DNA from: Agrobacterium tumefaciens
GTDB taxonomy: Bacteria > Pseudomonadota > Alphaproteobacteria > Rhizobiales > Rhizobiaceae
Direction: 5' to 3'
NCBI RefSeq assembly: GCF_005221325.1
Contig: NZ_CP039888.1
Coordinates: 558,001-622,000, forward strand
DNA length: 64,000 bases
The position numbers and the translations under genes are program-made. This document shows, in pieces, positions 47,738 through 57,380 of this stretch. The notes under the pieces were generated by a model that was not told the DNA's origin, ran no database searches, and saw only the letters and a list, made by a program, of their open reading frames with translations. Position 1 is the first letter of the stretch. Each line of letters starts with the position of its first letter.

Positions 47738-49387
47738 ATGCAAGCAGATTACGTCATCGTCGGCTCCGGTTCCGCAGGCTCCGCCATCGCCTATCGCCTG
47801 TCGGAAGACGGCCGTTATTCCGTCATCGTCATTGAGGCCGGTGGGTCGGATTTCGGACCTTTCATCCAGATGCCGGCCGCACTTGCCTGGCCGATGAGCA
47901 TGAAGCGTTACAATTGGGGTTATCTCTCCGAGCCCGAGCCCAATCTCGACAATCGCCGCATCACCGCACCGCGCGGCAAGGTCATCGGCGGCTCGTCCTC
48001 CATCAACGGCCTCGTTTACGTGCGCGGCCATGCCGAGGATTTCAACCGCTGGGAGGAACTGGGCGCGCACGGCTGGGCCTATGCGGATGTGCTGCCTTAC
48101 TTCAAGCGCATGGAACACAGCCATGGCGGCGAAGAGGGCTGGCGCGGCACGGATGGGCCGCTGCATGTGCAGCGCGGACCTGTCAGCAACCCGCTTTTCC
48201 ACGCCTTCATTCAGGCAGGAGCACAGGCCGGTTTCGAACTGACAGACGATTATAACGGCTCCAAACAGGAAGGTTTCGGCCTGATGGAGCAGACTATCCA
48301 TAATGGCCGCCGCTGGTCCGCCGCCAATGCCTATCTGCGGCCCGCACTGAAACGCGGCAACGTGACGCTGGTCAGCGGTTTTGCCCGCAGGATCGTCATC
48401 GAGAATGGCCGTGCCGTGGGTGTCGAAATCGAGCGCAGGGGCGTGGTGGAAACCATCAAGGCCGGTCGCGAGGTCGTCGTTTCGGCTTCCTCCTTCAACT
48501 CGCCGAAATTGCTGATGCTCTCGGGTATCGGCCCCGCCGCCCATCTGAAAGACATGGGCATCGAGGTGAAGGCGGATCGCCCCGGTGTCGGGGCAAATCT
48601 TCAGGACCATATGGAGTTTTATTTCCAGCAGGTCTCAACCAAGCCGGTCTCGCTCTATTCCTGGCTGCCCTGGTTCTGGCAGGGCGTGGCCGGTGCGCAA
48701 TGGTTGCTGTCGAAAGGCGGGCTCGGTGCTTCCAACCAGTTCGAGGCCTGCGCCTTCCTGCGCTCCGCGCCGGGGCTGAAACAGCCTGATATCCAGTATC
48801 ATTTCCTGCCCGTCGCCATTTCCTATGACGGCAAGGCGGCGGCGAAAAGCCATGGTTTTCAGGTGCATGTGGGATTTAACCTGTCGAAATCACGCGGTAA
48901 CGTCACGCTTCGCTCCGCCGATCCAACGGACGATCCGGTCATTCGCTTCAACTATATGAGCCATCCGGAAGACTGGGAGAAATTCCGCCATTGCGTGCGC
49001 CTGACGCGCGAAATTTTCGGCCAGAGGGCCTTTGACGATTTTCGCGGGCCGGAAATCCAGCCGGGTGAAAACATCGAGACGGACGAACAGATCGACGCCT
49101 TTTTGCGGGAGCATCTGGAAAGCGCCTATCACCCCTGCGGCACCTGCCGGATGGGAGATCGCGACGATCCGATGGCGGTGGTCGACCCGGAATGCCGGGT
49201 GATCGGCGTGGAGGGACTGAGGGTCGCTGACAGCTCGATCTTCCCGCATGTGACCTACGGCAACCTGAACGGCCCGTCGATCATGACGGGTGAGAAGGCC
49301 GCGGACCACATTCTCGGCAAAACGCCGCTGCCGCGTTCCAATCAGGAACCATGGGTGAACCCGCGCGCGGCCGTCAGCGACCGCTGA
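47738..49387 (+). CDS. betA: Choline dehydrogenase
   Basis: This 549-residue GMC-family flavoprotein oxidises choline to betaine aldehyde. It has the FAD Rossmann motif [15 protein letters not shown] at residues 8-22, the GMC signature [20 protein letters not shown], and the second signature [21 protein letters not shown]. Active-site histidine is in [13 protein letters not shown]. It follows betB after a 216-base gap that holds a large palindrome. Together with BetB it forms the osmoprotectant route. Confidence 0.97.
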   Translation: MQADYVIVGSGSAGSAIAYRLSEDGRYSVIVIEAGGSDFGPFIQMPAALAWPMSMKRYNWGYLSEPEPNLDNRRITAPRGKVIGGSSSINGLVYVRGHAEDFNRWEELGAHGWAYADVLPYFKRMEHSHGGEEGWRGTDGPLHVQRGPVSNPLFHAFIQAGAQAGFELTDDYNGSKQEGFGLMEQTIHNGRRWSAANAYLRPALKRGNVTLVSGFARRIVIENGRAVGVEIERRGVVETIKAGREVVVSASSFNSPKLLMLSGIGPAAHLKDMGIEVKADRPGVGANLQDHMEFYFQQVSTKPVSLYSWLPWFWQGVAGAQWLLSKGGLGASNQFEACAFLRSAPGLKQPDIQYHFLPVAISYDGKAAAKSHGFQVHVGFNLSKSRGNVTLRSADPTDDPVIRFNYMSHPEDWEKFRHCVRLTREIFGQRAFDDFRGPEIQPGENIETDEQIDAFLREHLESAYHPCGTCRMGDRDDPMAVVDPECRVIGVEGLRVADSSIFPHVTYGNLNGPSIMTGEKAADHILGKTPLPRSNQEPWVNPRAAVSDR

Positions 49388-49390
49388 GGG

Positions 49391-49690
49391 TCAATGGTAA
49401 TCATCCTCGCGCTGGTGGCGGATCGCGAGGATTGTTACTTTTTCGGCACTTTCTATCTCAAAAAGAATGACATAGCCTGACGAGCCAAATGGAATAAGAA
49501 ACTCCCTCAGAAAGGGATTTTCTGCATCGACTTTCCGGCAGCTCAGCGGAAAATCTGCAAGTGCGGCAATTCCTTTTTCGATGGCCCTGTAGGCTCGCTT
49601 CGCCGCATATTTGTCCTGGCGAAGCAGATGGGCATAGAGGCGTGTTATATTGTCGCGCGCTCTGTCGGCAAGAAAAACCTGATATGTCAC
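49391..49690 (-). CDS. RelE/ParE-family toxin
   Basis: This 99-residue protein has the RelE/ParE fold pattern: MTYQVFLADRARDNITRLYAH, then a helix with AAKRAYRAIEKGIAALADFP, then the beta-sheet ending FGSSGYVILFEI and VTILAIRHQREDDYH. The C-terminal RHQRED motif is typical of ParE-type toxins. Its start overlaps the antitoxin stop by four bases (ATGA). It follows betA with only three bases between stop codons, on the opposite strand. Confidence 0.92.
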   Translation of the reverse strand: MTYQVFLADRARDNITRLYAHLLRQDKYAAKRAYRAIEKGIAALADFPLSCRKVDAENPFLREFLIPFGSSGYVILFEIESAEKVTILAIRHQREDDYH

Positions 49691-49962
49691 TTGTCGTTGT
49701 CTTCAGCAAGCTTTTCGTCGAGCATAGCCTTCAGCTCCGCAAGAACGTCCTCGGCTTTGTGATAGACGCCCGTTCGCTTGGATTCTTCGCGCGCTGCAAG
49801 CCCCTGCTTGATGAACTCCGCCTGAGATTTACGGATTTCCACCTGCTTGCGCACGGCTTCTTCCATAAATGCCGAAAGTGTCTCGCCGTCCTTCAGCACG
49901 CTTTCGGCTGCCTCGCGAAAATCCGCCGTCACCCGCAGCGAAGGAATTGTTGCAGTTTTCAT
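49687..49962 (-). CDS. Antitoxin of the YlcI/YnfO-like RHH type
   Basis: The ATG at 49962, after GGGAGAAG, gives 91 residues. The start MKTATIPSLRVTADFREAAE and continuing helices with GETLSAFMEEAVRKQVEIRK are typical of ribbon-helix-helix antitoxins annotated YlcI/YnfO. The acidic C-terminus (LAELKAMLDEKLAEDNDK) probably binds the toxin. On the minus strand TTGACT with a 17-base spacer to GATCTT is a likely promoter, and GCAATTGC lies between promoter and ATG as a possible operator. Confidence 0.87.
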   Translation of the reverse strand: MKTATIPSLRVTADFREAAESVLKDGETLSAFMEEAVRKQVEIRKSQAEFIKQGLAAREESKRTGVYHKAEDVLAELKAMLDEKLAEDNDK

Positions 49963-50109
49963 GGATCTTCTCCCTGCGTTGCAATTGCGATGCACAAGAT
50001 CGGTCATCGGCAGCGATAAGTCAAATGCAAAACCTTGCAATCGCGGGCCTCGAGGCAGATAAACGGGCTTCCCGTTTGACGAAAACCAAAATTACCGATC
50101 CGGATCGCC

Positions 50110-51453
50110 ATGCCCGCCGACTACAAGAAGCTGAAAATGCTCCGCCGTTCCCGTGTCGTCTGGGGTTCCTGGCGGGTGTGGAAGCCAAGGGCGGTTTTCT
50201 GGGTTGGCGCGATTGCGGTCGGCATTATCAGCGTCGGTTTTGCCTGGGCTGCGGATCGCGCCCAGCATCTTTTCTTCGCGGCCACATCATCCGGCGAATG
50301 GGCGTTTCTGTTGCCGCTCATCATCACGCCACTCGGCTTCACACTCTGCGCCTGGCTTGCGATCTCGGTTTTTCCCAATGCCGGTGGCAGCGGCATTCCA
50401 CAGGCCATTGCCGCACGGCACCTGCGCGACGATGCGGACCGTTCGCGGCTTCTGTCGCTGAAACTCGCTTTCGGCAAGGTGGTGCTGACAGTGGCCGGCC
50501 TTCTCTCCGGCGCTTCCATCGGACGTGAAGGGCCGACCGTTCAGGTTGGGGCCTCCATCATGCTGCAGGCCGCCCGATGGGGCGGCATGGCACAGGCGAA
50601 GGGTCTCATCCTCGCCGGCTCGGCGGCCGGCATTGCGGCGGCCTTCAACACGCCGCTTGCAGGCATCGTCTTTGCCATTGAGGAAATGAGCAAGACCTAT
50701 GAATCTCGCGCCAACGGCCTTGTACTGACCGCCGTCATTCTCTCCGGTCTTGCGTCGCTCGCACTGGTTGGCAGCTATACCTATTTCGGCACCAGTTCGG
50801 TCATGGCGAAAACGACGATGGACTGGCTGCTGGTGCTGATCTGCGGTGTTGGCGGCGGCGCATTTGGCGCCTTGTTCAGCGCTGGTGCCCTGCGTCTGTC
50901 CGCGCGTATCCGCCGTTTTGCACAGGCCATGCCGCTGAAACGGATGCTCGCGGTCGCCGCCGCCTGCGGCCTTGCCTCCGCCGTGATCGGCATTGCGACA
51001 GGCGGCGCGACCTTCGGCACGGGCTACGAACAGGCAAGGGCGGCGATCGAAGGGGAGGCCGCGCCTGCCTTCTTCTTCATCGAAAAGCTGGCGGCGACTT
51101 TCCTCGCCATGATGTCGGGCATTCCCGGCGGCATCTTCGCGCCGTCCCTGTCGGTAGGGGCGGGTTTCGGCAGCACCATGGCCGGTCTGCTCGGCACCAG
51201 CATCGGCCTTGGCGCCATCGTCGGCATGGCGGGATATTTCGCCGGCGTCGTGCAGGCGCCGATGACGGCCTTCGTCATCATTCTCGAAATGACCGGCAAT
51301 CATGAAGGCGTCATTCCCATCATGGTTGCGGCAATGCTCGGATATCTCACCTCGCGGCTTTTCTCGCGGGAGCCGCTTTATCACGGCCTGTCGCGCGTCT
51401 TCGTCGCTCAGAGCATTCGCGCCCGGCGTGCCGCTCAGGCCAGCGAAACGTGA
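50110..51453 (+). CDS. ClC-family chloride channel/antiporter
   Basis: This 447-residue protein has about 12 membrane helices. The ClC selectivity motifs are visible: GGSGIPQAIA, GREGPTVQVG (with the gating glutamate kept, so a Cl-/H+ antiporter or gated channel) and GGIFAPSLSVGAGFGS. No cytoplasmic CBS domains follow, so it is of the short bacterial type. It may help in acid resistance or volume control. It stands alone. Confidence 0.95.
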   Translation: MPADYKKLKMLRRSRVVWGSWRVWKPRAVFWVGAIAVGIISVGFAWAADRAQHLFFAATSSGEWAFLLPLIITPLGFTLCAWLAISVFPNAGGSGIPQAIAARHLRDDADRSRLLSLKLAFGKVVLTVAGLLSGASIGREGPTVQVGASIMLQAARWGGMAQAKGLILAGSAAGIAAAFNTPLAGIVFAIEEMSKTYESRANGLVLTAVILSGLASLALVGSYTYFGTSSVMAKTTMDWLLVLICGVGGGAFGALFSAGALRLSARIRRFAQAMPLKRMLAVAAACGLASAVIGIATGGATFGTGYEQARAAIEGEAAPAFFFIEKLAATFLAMMSGIPGGIFAPSLSVGAGFGSTMAGLLGTSIGLGAIVGMAGYFAGVVQAPMTAFVIILEMTGNHEGVIPIMVAAMLGYLTSRLFSREPLYHGLSRVFVAQSIRARRAAQASET

Positions 51454-51457
51454 CGGC

Positions 51458-52255
51458 TTACGCCCGGATTCCCGCGACGCCGAAATAACCGAGGCCCGGT
51501 ATCTTCACGCCGGGCCGGCCGAAATCAATGCCGGCGACGAGACCGAGGAAATTGACCTCGAAACCGCTGCGGGCGCCGGCCGAAATGCCGAACAGCCCGC
51601 CAAGCGAGATGCTCGCATCCTTCCAGTCATCGGCAATGTGGTAAAATGCGCCGTCCGGCAGATAGTCGCGGCCGACGGCATCCGGCGGCAGCACGACGCC
51701 CAGTTCCGGCACGCTGCGCAGCACATGGGCGACGAAAGTGTTGGAGTTGGGGCCGGGATAGATGCGATAACCGCCGGGTTTGCCATAGGGGTAATCGGCA
51801 ATGGCCTTCTCGATCTTCGGGATCAGCCGCTCGGCTTCCGCACCATGAATGGCAACCACCTCGCGCGGAGTATTCGAATACCAGAAGGCATCTGCCGCAT
51901 AGCCATTATGCCGGATAGGCATGCCCCAGCCCACCTTGTCGTAGCGGTCATAGGTGGTGGCGCCGGGTTTCTTCAGCACGACCCAGGCATGGCTGGCGAC
52001 GGAACCCTTGAACCCTCCCGTCATGGCGGAAAAGACGTAGACGGCCGCTTGCCCGTCTTTTGTGGGTTGAGGCAATATTCCGGAGGAAGACCAGCGTGCG
52101 CTGTTCCAACCGCGTGGGTGGTCTTTCATCGCCCACAAGCCCGCCGACGCCAACGCCGGCAGCAGATATATAATGGCAATCGCCAGCAGCAGACGTTTTG
52201 CAAATTTCACTGACAGCCCCGTGCATCGAAAAATCAATTGCGGTATCAACGACAT
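51458..52255 (-). CDS. DUF3750 family protein
   Basis: The ATG at 52255 gives 265 residues. A second Met at residue 45 is less likely since the hydrophobic segment (KRLLLAIAIIYLLPALASAG) would be lost. The first 40 residues form a membrane anchor. The domain following has VYVFSAMTGGFKGSVASHAW, YDKVGWGMPIR and YPGPNSNTFVAHVLRSVPEL, the pattern of DUF3750. Conserved His and Cys/Asn-like residues suggest a hydrolase-like papain/NlpC arrangement, but this is not established. Confidence 0.85.
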   Translation of the reverse strand: MSLIPQLIFRCTGLSVKFAKRLLLAIAIIYLLPALASAGLWAMKDHPRGWNSARWSSSGILPQPTKDGQAAVYVFSAMTGGFKGSVASHAWVVLKKPGATTYDRYDKVGWGMPIRHNGYAADAFWYSNTPREVVAIHGAEAERLIPKIEKAIADYPYGKPGGYRIYPGPNSNTFVAHVLRSVPELGVVLPPDAVGRDYLPDGAFYHIADDWKDASISLGGLFGISAGARSGFEVNFLGLVAGIDFGRPGVKIPGLGYFGVAGIRA

Positions 52256-52283
52256 AAAATCAGAACTTTTTGAGGCTGAGAGA

Positions 52284-53282
52284 ATGAACAATTCCGTTAC
52301 CGTCGAAGTCACCCGCGGCAATCTTGTGGAAAGCCGCCATCACGGCCTTGCCGTGGTGGTGGATGGCGATGGCGGCGTGCTGTTTTCAGCTGGCGATATC
52401 GAGCGCGGCATCTTTCCGCGTTCCGCCTGCAAGGCCATGCAGGCGCTGCCGCTGGTGGAAAGCGGTGCTGCGGATGCCTATCAATTCGGCAACCGCGAAC
52501 TGGCGCTCGCCTGTTCTTCCCATTCCGGCGAGGACGCCCATGTGGAACTCGCCGCCGCCATGCTTGCCAAAGCGGGCCGGGATGTCGAGACGCTGGAATG
52601 CGGCGCGCATTGGTCCTCGGACCAGAAGACCATCATCCATCAGGCCCGCACGCTGGAAAAGCCGACGGCGCTTCACAATAATTGCTCCGGCAAACATTCC
52701 GGCTTCATCTGCGCCTGCTGCCACACCGGCACGGATCCGAAAGGGTATGTCGGTTACGATCATCCCCTCCAGAGGCAAATCCGCGCCACGATGGAGAGCT
52801 TGACGGGAGCGGCGCTCGGCCATGATAATTGCGGCGTGGATGGCTGCTCAATTCCCACCTATGCCGTGCCGCTCAAGGGGCTGGCGCATGGTTTCGCAAA
52901 AATGGCGACGGGCAGGGGGCTTGAGACAGAACGCGCGAAAGCCTCGCGCCGCCTCATCGAGGCCTGCATGGCGGAGCCCTTTTACGTTGCAGGCACGGGT
53001 CGCACCTGCACGAAGCTGATGCAGATAGCGCCCGGCAAGATTTTCGCCAAGACCGGGGCGGAAGGCGTTTTCATCGCCGCCCTGCCGGATCAGGGGATTG
53101 CCATGGCGGTGAAATGCGAAGACGGCACGACACGTGCTGCCGAAGCCATGGTCACGGCGTTGCTTGCGCGTTATTTCGATGAAGGCAGCGCCGAGCAGCA
53201 GGCGCTGAGCGGCATGGCCAACCGACAGATGCGCAACTGGAACGGCATCCATGTCGGCGATATCCGCGTCGTCGGGCTTTAA
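52284..53282 (+). CDS. Rhizobial-type (class 3) L-asparaginase
   Basis: The ATG at 52284 gives 332 residues. The protein belongs to the asparaginase II family of Rhizobium etli (ReAIV/ReAV), unrelated to E. coli AnsA/AnsB. The catalytic and metal residues known for that family are all found: Ser47 and Lys50 in RSACK, Cys134 and Lys137 in NNCSGK, Cys188 in DNCGVDGC (each one lower than in ReAV). It hydrolyses asparagine to aspartate and ammonia in the cytoplasm. It is divergent from the DUF3750 gene. Confidence 0.95.
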   Translation: MNNSVTVEVTRGNLVESRHHGLAVVVDGDGGVLFSAGDIERGIFPRSACKAMQALPLVESGAADAYQFGNRELALACSSHSGEDAHVELAAAMLAKAGRDVETLECGAHWSSDQKTIIHQARTLEKPTALHNNCSGKHSGFICACCHTGTDPKGYVGYDHPLQRQIRATMESLTGAALGHDNCGVDGCSIPTYAVPLKGLAHGFAKMATGRGLETERAKASRRLIEACMAEPFYVAGTGRTCTKLMQIAPGKIFAKTGAEGVFIAALPDQGIAMAVKCEDGTTRAAEAMVTALLARYFDEGSAEQQALSGMANRQMRNWNGIHVGDIRVVGL

Positions 53283-53419
53283 ATAACCTTTGACGCGACC
53301 GTTTGCCGGCACGATGATGAGGTGCCCTGCGCGTGACGGCCATCCCATGGCCGCTGGCAGGGCGGCGTCCGCATGAGAAACAAGGTGGGCGCTCTCATCG
53401 CTTTGGAGGTCGCATATCC

Positions 53420-54040
53420 ATGTTCACACTGTTTTTCTCCCCCGGTTCCTGCTCCCGCGCCAGCCATATCGTGCTTGAGGAATCCGGCCTGCCTTACAAG
53501 GCCCACCGCGTGAATTTCGCGGAGGGCGAGCAACGCTCAGAGGCATTTCTAAAGATCAATCCCAAGGGCCGCGTGCCGGCACTGGCCACGGCGAGTGGAG
53601 TGCTGACGGAGACGCCCGCCATCCTCGCCTTCATCGCCCAGATGGCGCCCGAGAAGAAGCTCGCGCCGCTCGACGATCCCTTCGAATTCGCGCTGATGCA
53701 GTCCTTCAATGCCTTCATCTCCTCCACCGTGCATGTCGCCCATGCGCATGGCCGGCGCGGCAGCCGGTGGGCGAGTGAGGATAGCTCGCTTGCGGACATG
53801 AAGGCCAAGGTGCCGCAGACCATGGGAGATTGCTTCGAACTGATCGAGCACGGCATGCTGCACGGCCCATGGGTTCTGGGCACGGCCTATTCGGTGGCCG
53901 ATCCCTACCTCTTCGTCATGTCCGGCTGGCTGGAAAGCGATGGCGTGGATATTGCCCGCTTCCCGAGAGTGCACGACCACTTCCGCCGCATGAACGACCG
54001 CCCGGCGGTGCAGCGGGCGCTGGAGGGGGAGAGGGGCTGA
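53420..54040 (+). CDS. Glutathione S-transferase family protein
   Basis: The ATG at 53420 follows GGAGGT by nine bases and gives 206 residues. The N-terminal thioredoxin-like domain has FFSPGSCSRASHIVLEESGL (Ser/Cys at the catalytic position), with KGRVPAL and the ET-P glutathione-binding step (LTETPAILAFIA). The C-terminal all-helical domain ends with PRVHDHFRRMNDRPAVQRAL. It likely conjugates or reduces with glutathione. Confidence 0.93.
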   Translation: MFTLFFSPGSCSRASHIVLEESGLPYKAHRVNFAEGEQRSEAFLKINPKGRVPALATASGVLTETPAILAFIAQMAPEKKLAPLDDPFEFALMQSFNAFISSTVHVAHAHGRRGSRWASEDSSLADMKAKVPQTMGDCFELIEHGMLHGPWVLGTAYSVADPYLFVMSGWLESDGVDIARFPRVHDHFRRMNDRPAVQRALEGERG

Positions 54041-54052
54041 AACCCCTGGCTT

Positions 54053-54139
54053 CGTCATCCTCGGGCTTGTCCCGAGGATCTGCAACCGATTGATTTTATT
54101 CGACGTGATTGGATCCTCGGCACAGGGCCGAGGATGACG
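54053..54139. repeat. Dispersed palindromic intergenic repeat, family 2 (copy 2)
   Basis: The reverse complement of this element matches 4828-4915 nearly throughout, including the hairpins CCTCGGGCTTGTCCCGAGG and the linker TCTGCAAC-GATTGATTTTA. It lies between two convergent glutathione S-transferase genes. Confidence 0.8.
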
Positions 54140-54184
54140 TCGTGGGGATGTTTACCGTTCCCAGCCTGCGTCAAAAAACGGCGC

Positions 54185-54844
54185 TCAAGCCGCCTCGGCC
54201 GTCCGGCTGTCCCACATGGATTTGAACGCCGTGCGCGCCTGGCAGCGGTCCAGCCAGACCTTCACTGCCGGATGGGCATCGAACAGCGGCTTGTGGCCCT
54301 GCGCGTAACGGACGATTTCCGCCGCGTTGAGGTCGGCCACGGTGAAGCGGTCGCCAACCAGATAATCATGGCTGGCGAGATGCTGTTCCAGCACCCGGAA
54401 TGGGCGTCTCAGAAGACGTGCGGCGACATCGATCACTGCCTTGCCGGCATCGCTTTCCGACAGGCCTTCGGCGATGGCGGAGGAAATCTTCAGGGAATTG
54501 CTCTCGATTTCGGTCGCTGCGAAGAAGGACCATTGCAGCATCGCCGCATCTTCCTTCAGATCGACCGGGGCGAGCGGCCCGCCATATTTGCGGGCGAGAT
54601 AGAGATTGATCGCCATGGATTCATAAAGCACCATGCCGTCATCTTCGATGCAGGGAATGGTGCCCATCGGGTTGACGGCGAGAAACGCGGGCGACAGCGT
54701 GTTGAGCGGTGCGTCGGCGGCGAGCGGATCGGCAAGGCGGCGCGCCTGTATGACAGGCACATGCTTGAACTCTATGCCGAGTTCCCCTGCGAGCCACAAC
54801 GTGCGCGTGGCGCGGGAACGGTAGACACCGTAAATCGTCAACAT
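54185..54844 (-). CDS. Glutathione S-transferase family protein (second)
   Basis: This 219-residue protein has the GST N-terminal fold ([20 protein letters not shown], then [20 protein letters not shown] with the conserved cis-Pro and Glu-Ser pair). The C-terminal domain has [20 protein letters not shown], the N-capping box of GSTs. It is similar in layout but not closely alike in sequence to the convergent GST just upstream, so the two are not a recent duplication. Confidence 0.93.
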   Translation of the reverse strand: MLTIYGVYRSRATRTLWLAGELGIEFKHVPVIQARRLADPLAADAPLNTLSPAFLAVNPMGTIPCIEDDGMVLYESMAINLYLARKYGGPLAPVDLKEDAAMLQWSFFAATEIESNSLKISSAIAEGLSESDAGKAVIDVAARLLRRPFRVLEQHLASHDYLVGDRFTVADLNAAEIVRYAQGHKPLFDAHPAVKVWLDRCQARTAFKSMWDSRTAEAA

Positions 54845-54928
54845 CGAAATTACCCCTTCAACCGGTTCGATTGCGGGGCACGTTACGGTCTCGTGGATTT
54901 AAAGTGAAGTTGTGGATGTCAGGGGCAC

Positions 54929-55444
54929 CTATGATTTTTTCTGATCCGTGAGCACGTCCACATCCGGCGACAGCCGGTTTTCGAAACGGTCGATGAACCG
55001 CTCGAACAGGCGGGCGAATGTCTCCACATCTTCCGCCGGCCAGCCATCCATCACATCTTCGATGACGCTCATCTTGGTCCGGCGCATTTCCTGTAAAAGA
55101 CTGGTGCCAAGCGGCGTGATCTCGACGATGCTGCGGCGGCCATCCTCCTGCGAGACGCCACGTTTCAGCAGGCCGCGCCCGACCATATCAGCGACGACAC
55201 GGCTGCCGCGCGAGGGATCGATGCGCATGCCCTCGGCAATAGCACCCACGGTAACATCACCTTCCGCACGGCGCAGAATGTCGAGAACATCGATATGGGA
55301 CAATTCGAGACCCGGAGCGAGCTTGGCAAGCGCCATGCGGCCGATGATGCGGCGGCCGATCATGATGCGCATGCGCGTCATCGTATTGCCGATCCGCTTG
55401 ATGTCCTCGGGCAAATCCTCGTTCCAGTCTTCCTCACTTGCCAC
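54929..55444 (-). CDS. MarR-family transcriptional regulator
   Basis: A GTG at 55444 (VASEEDWNED) gives 171 residues. The open frame upstream runs through the divergent promoter and is unlikely coding. The winged helix is at about residues 45-110 (LSHIDVLDILRRAEGDVTVG ... IDPSRGSRVVADMVGRGLLK). It is divergent from an MFS exporter, and TGTGCT-GAT-AGCACA between them is a likely binding site. It most likely represses the exporter and itself and releases when a drug or phenolic binds. Confidence 0.9.
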   Translation of the reverse strand: MASEEDWNEDLPEDIKRIGNTMTRMRIMIGRRIIGRMALAKLAPGLELSHIDVLDILRRAEGDVTVGAIAEGMRIDPSRGSRVVADMVGRGLLKRGVSQEDGRRSIVEITPLGTSLLQEMRRTKMSVIEDVMDGWPAEDVETFARLFERFIDRFENRLSPDVDVLTDQKKS

Positions 55445-55517
55445 GCTTCGCCATTCCTTTCGATGCCGGTTTCCGATCACATTTAGCCGGAATAGCACGG
55501 ATGTCAAAAACTTGCCA

Positions 55518-55542
55518 TTGACATATATGTGCTGATAGCACA
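55518..55542. promoter_or_regulatory. MarR operator at the MFS gene promoter
   Basis: TTGACA (55518-55523) is a perfect -35 for the MFS gene. TGTGCT-GAT-AGCACA (55528-55542) is a perfect inverted repeat just downstream. Its position between the divergent genes fits a MarR-type operator. Confidence 0.6.
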
Positions 55543-55585
55543 CAAATTGCCGCAGTAAAACCGCCGGAAGCCAACGAGATTTTTC

Positions 55586-57115
55586 ATGGATATGTCCACC
55601 GCCCCCGTGGCGCCGCTTGTGTCGGATCATCGGCGCAGGCTCATCGTCTTTCTGTTTCTGATGCTGGCCATGTTCATGGCCACGCTCGACAACCAGATCG
55701 TATCGACAGCGCTTCCCACCATCGTCGGTGAATTCGGTGCGCTGGAGCGTTTCGGCTGGATCGGCTCGGCCTATCTTCTGGCGACCAGCGCGGTCATGCC
55801 CGTTTATGGCAAGCTCGGCGATCTCTTCGGGCGCAAATATGTGATGATCGCGGCGGTCGTCATCTTCACACTCGGCTCGCTCGCCTGCGGTCTCGCCTGG
55901 TCGATGGACTCACTGATTGCCGCTCGCGTGTTGCAGGGTCTTGGCGGCGGCGGCATCATGGTGTCGATCTTCTCCGTCAATGCGGATCTGTTCGAGCCGC
56001 GCGAACGCGCGCGCTACCAAAGCTATTCCAGCCTCACCATCATGGCATCGGGCAGTGTCGGCCCGATCCTCGGCGGTACGATGAGCGACCTGTTCGGCTG
56101 GCGGTCGATCTTCCTCATCAATCTGCCGCTCGGCATTATCGTCATTGCAGGACTGGCACTGATGCTGCCTTACCGCCGCCCGGCGCGACAGCCGAAGATC
56201 GATTATCTCGGCGCCGTCCTTCTCGCCGCCACCATTGCCAGCGTGGTGTTCTGGGCGGATAGTAGCGAATTGTTCGGCTCGCTGATTGCCGGCCCCAGCC
56301 TCGGCATCATCGCCTTCGCCGTCATCGCCGCCTTCCTGTGGGTGCAGGTGGAGCGCCGCGCGCCGGAACCGGTCGTGCCGCTGCGCCTCTTCAAGGACAG
56401 CACCTTTCCGCTGTTGATGATCGTCTCGCTGACCAGCGGCGGCATCGGTATCGGCATGGTCAATTATTACGCCCTGTTCCTGCAGACCACGACCGGGCTT
56501 TCGCCCTCCCATGCGGGCCTGTTCTTCATCGCCGTCACCGGTGGCATCGTCATGGGCTCGCTTTCGGCCGGGCGGCTGATTTCCATCACCGGCGTCTACA
56601 AGCCCTTCTCGGTGGCCGGCCTCACCATCAATGTCATAGCTATGCTGCTCTTTACGCAGATGCATGCCGGAACGCCGCTTTGGCTGATTGCCGTGCTGAT
56701 GCTCGCACAGGGTTTTGCCGTCGGCCTCGGCCAGCAGGCGCCGATCATCGGCGTGCAGAATTCCGCCCCGAAGGCCGATATCGGCGCGGCGAGCGGCGCG
56801 GTGACCCTGACCCGCATGGGTGGTGCTGCCATTGCCATTTCGGTCTATGGCGCCATCGTGTCGTCGAGCCTGAAAGGTGTCGCGATCGATATTCCCGGTG
56901 TCGGCAGGATCGAAGAACTGACGCCGAAAATGCTCGCCGAACTGCCCGCCGCCTCCCAGGCCGCCGTCGCCTCGCTCTATTCGGATGCCTTCACGCCGCT
57001 GTTTTTTGCGGCCGCGGCAACTGCGGCCATCGGCCTCGCTGCGGCGCTGATGTTGAAACCGGTACGCCTGCCGGCGGCGGTTGAAGCGAAGCCGGCGGAA
57101 GCGGCGGGGGAGTAG
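55586..57115 (+). CDS. MFS multidrug exporter, DHA2 (14-helix) family
   Basis: This 509-residue protein has the 14-helix pattern of EmrB/QacA-type proton antiporters. Motif D1 is visible in FMATLDNQIVSTALPTIVGE, motif A in GKLGDLFGRKYVM and motif C-like glycine-rich GGTMSDLFGWRSIFLINLP. The central hydrophilic loop carries EPVVPLRLFKDSTF. It likely exports drugs or plant phenolics under the divergent MarR regulator. No adaptor (EmrA-type) gene is next to it. Confidence 0.94.
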   Translation: MDMSTAPVAPLVSDHRRRLIVFLFLMLAMFMATLDNQIVSTALPTIVGEFGALERFGWIGSAYLLATSAVMPVYGKLGDLFGRKYVMIAAVVIFTLGSLACGLAWSMDSLIAARVLQGLGGGGIMVSIFSVNADLFEPRERARYQSYSSLTIMASGSVGPILGGTMSDLFGWRSIFLINLPLGIIVIAGLALMLPYRRPARQPKIDYLGAVLLAATIASVVFWADSSELFGSLIAGPSLGIIAFAVIAAFLWVQVERRAPEPVVPLRLFKDSTFPLLMIVSLTSGGIGIGMVNYYALFLQTTTGLSPSHAGLFFIAVTGGIVMGSLSAGRLISITGVYKPFSVAGLTINVIAMLLFTQMHAGTPLWLIAVLMLAQGFAVGLGQQAPIIGVQNSAPKADIGAASGAVTLTRMGGAAIAISVYGAIVSSSLKGVAIDIPGVGRIEELTPKMLAELPAASQAAVASLYSDAFTPLFFAAAATAAIGLAAALMLKPVRLPAAVEAKPAEAAGE

Positions 57116-57167
57116 CAAGATCGGCGGACGGTTGCGAAACGCTGGTTTTGTGCTGAAACCTCTCCTC

Positions 57168-57281
57168 CGTCATACCGGCCTTGTGCCAGTATCCAGTCAG
57201 CCCAAGTCCTTGGGCTGAAAGAACCCTTCCCGCCGCGCAGACGCGTGGCTGCTCGATTCCGGCTCGAGGCCGGAATGACGG
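57168..57281. repeat. RIME-like intergenic repeat, copy C (intact)
   Basis: The element runs from CGTCATACCGGCC to GGAATGACGG and contains the AGCCCAAGTCCTTGGGCTGA hairpin and the distal ATTCCGGCTCGAGGCCGGAA hairpin. It matches copy B and the two halves of the interrupted copy A. It lies between the MFS gene and the exonuclease gene. Confidence 0.88.
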
Positions 57282-57380
57282 GAGATGCTCAGCAAAACAA
57301 AAACACCGCCACTGGAAATTTAACGCCCGTTCCGCGTTATGCTCGCAGCACTTTACATTCGCGCGGGCGGCCCTATCTCA

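Noticed and set aside
46427..48610. 727-codon minus-strand ORF across betB and betA
   Set aside because: It spans two well-supported genes and the intergenic palindrome in antisense. It is an artefact of codon bias.
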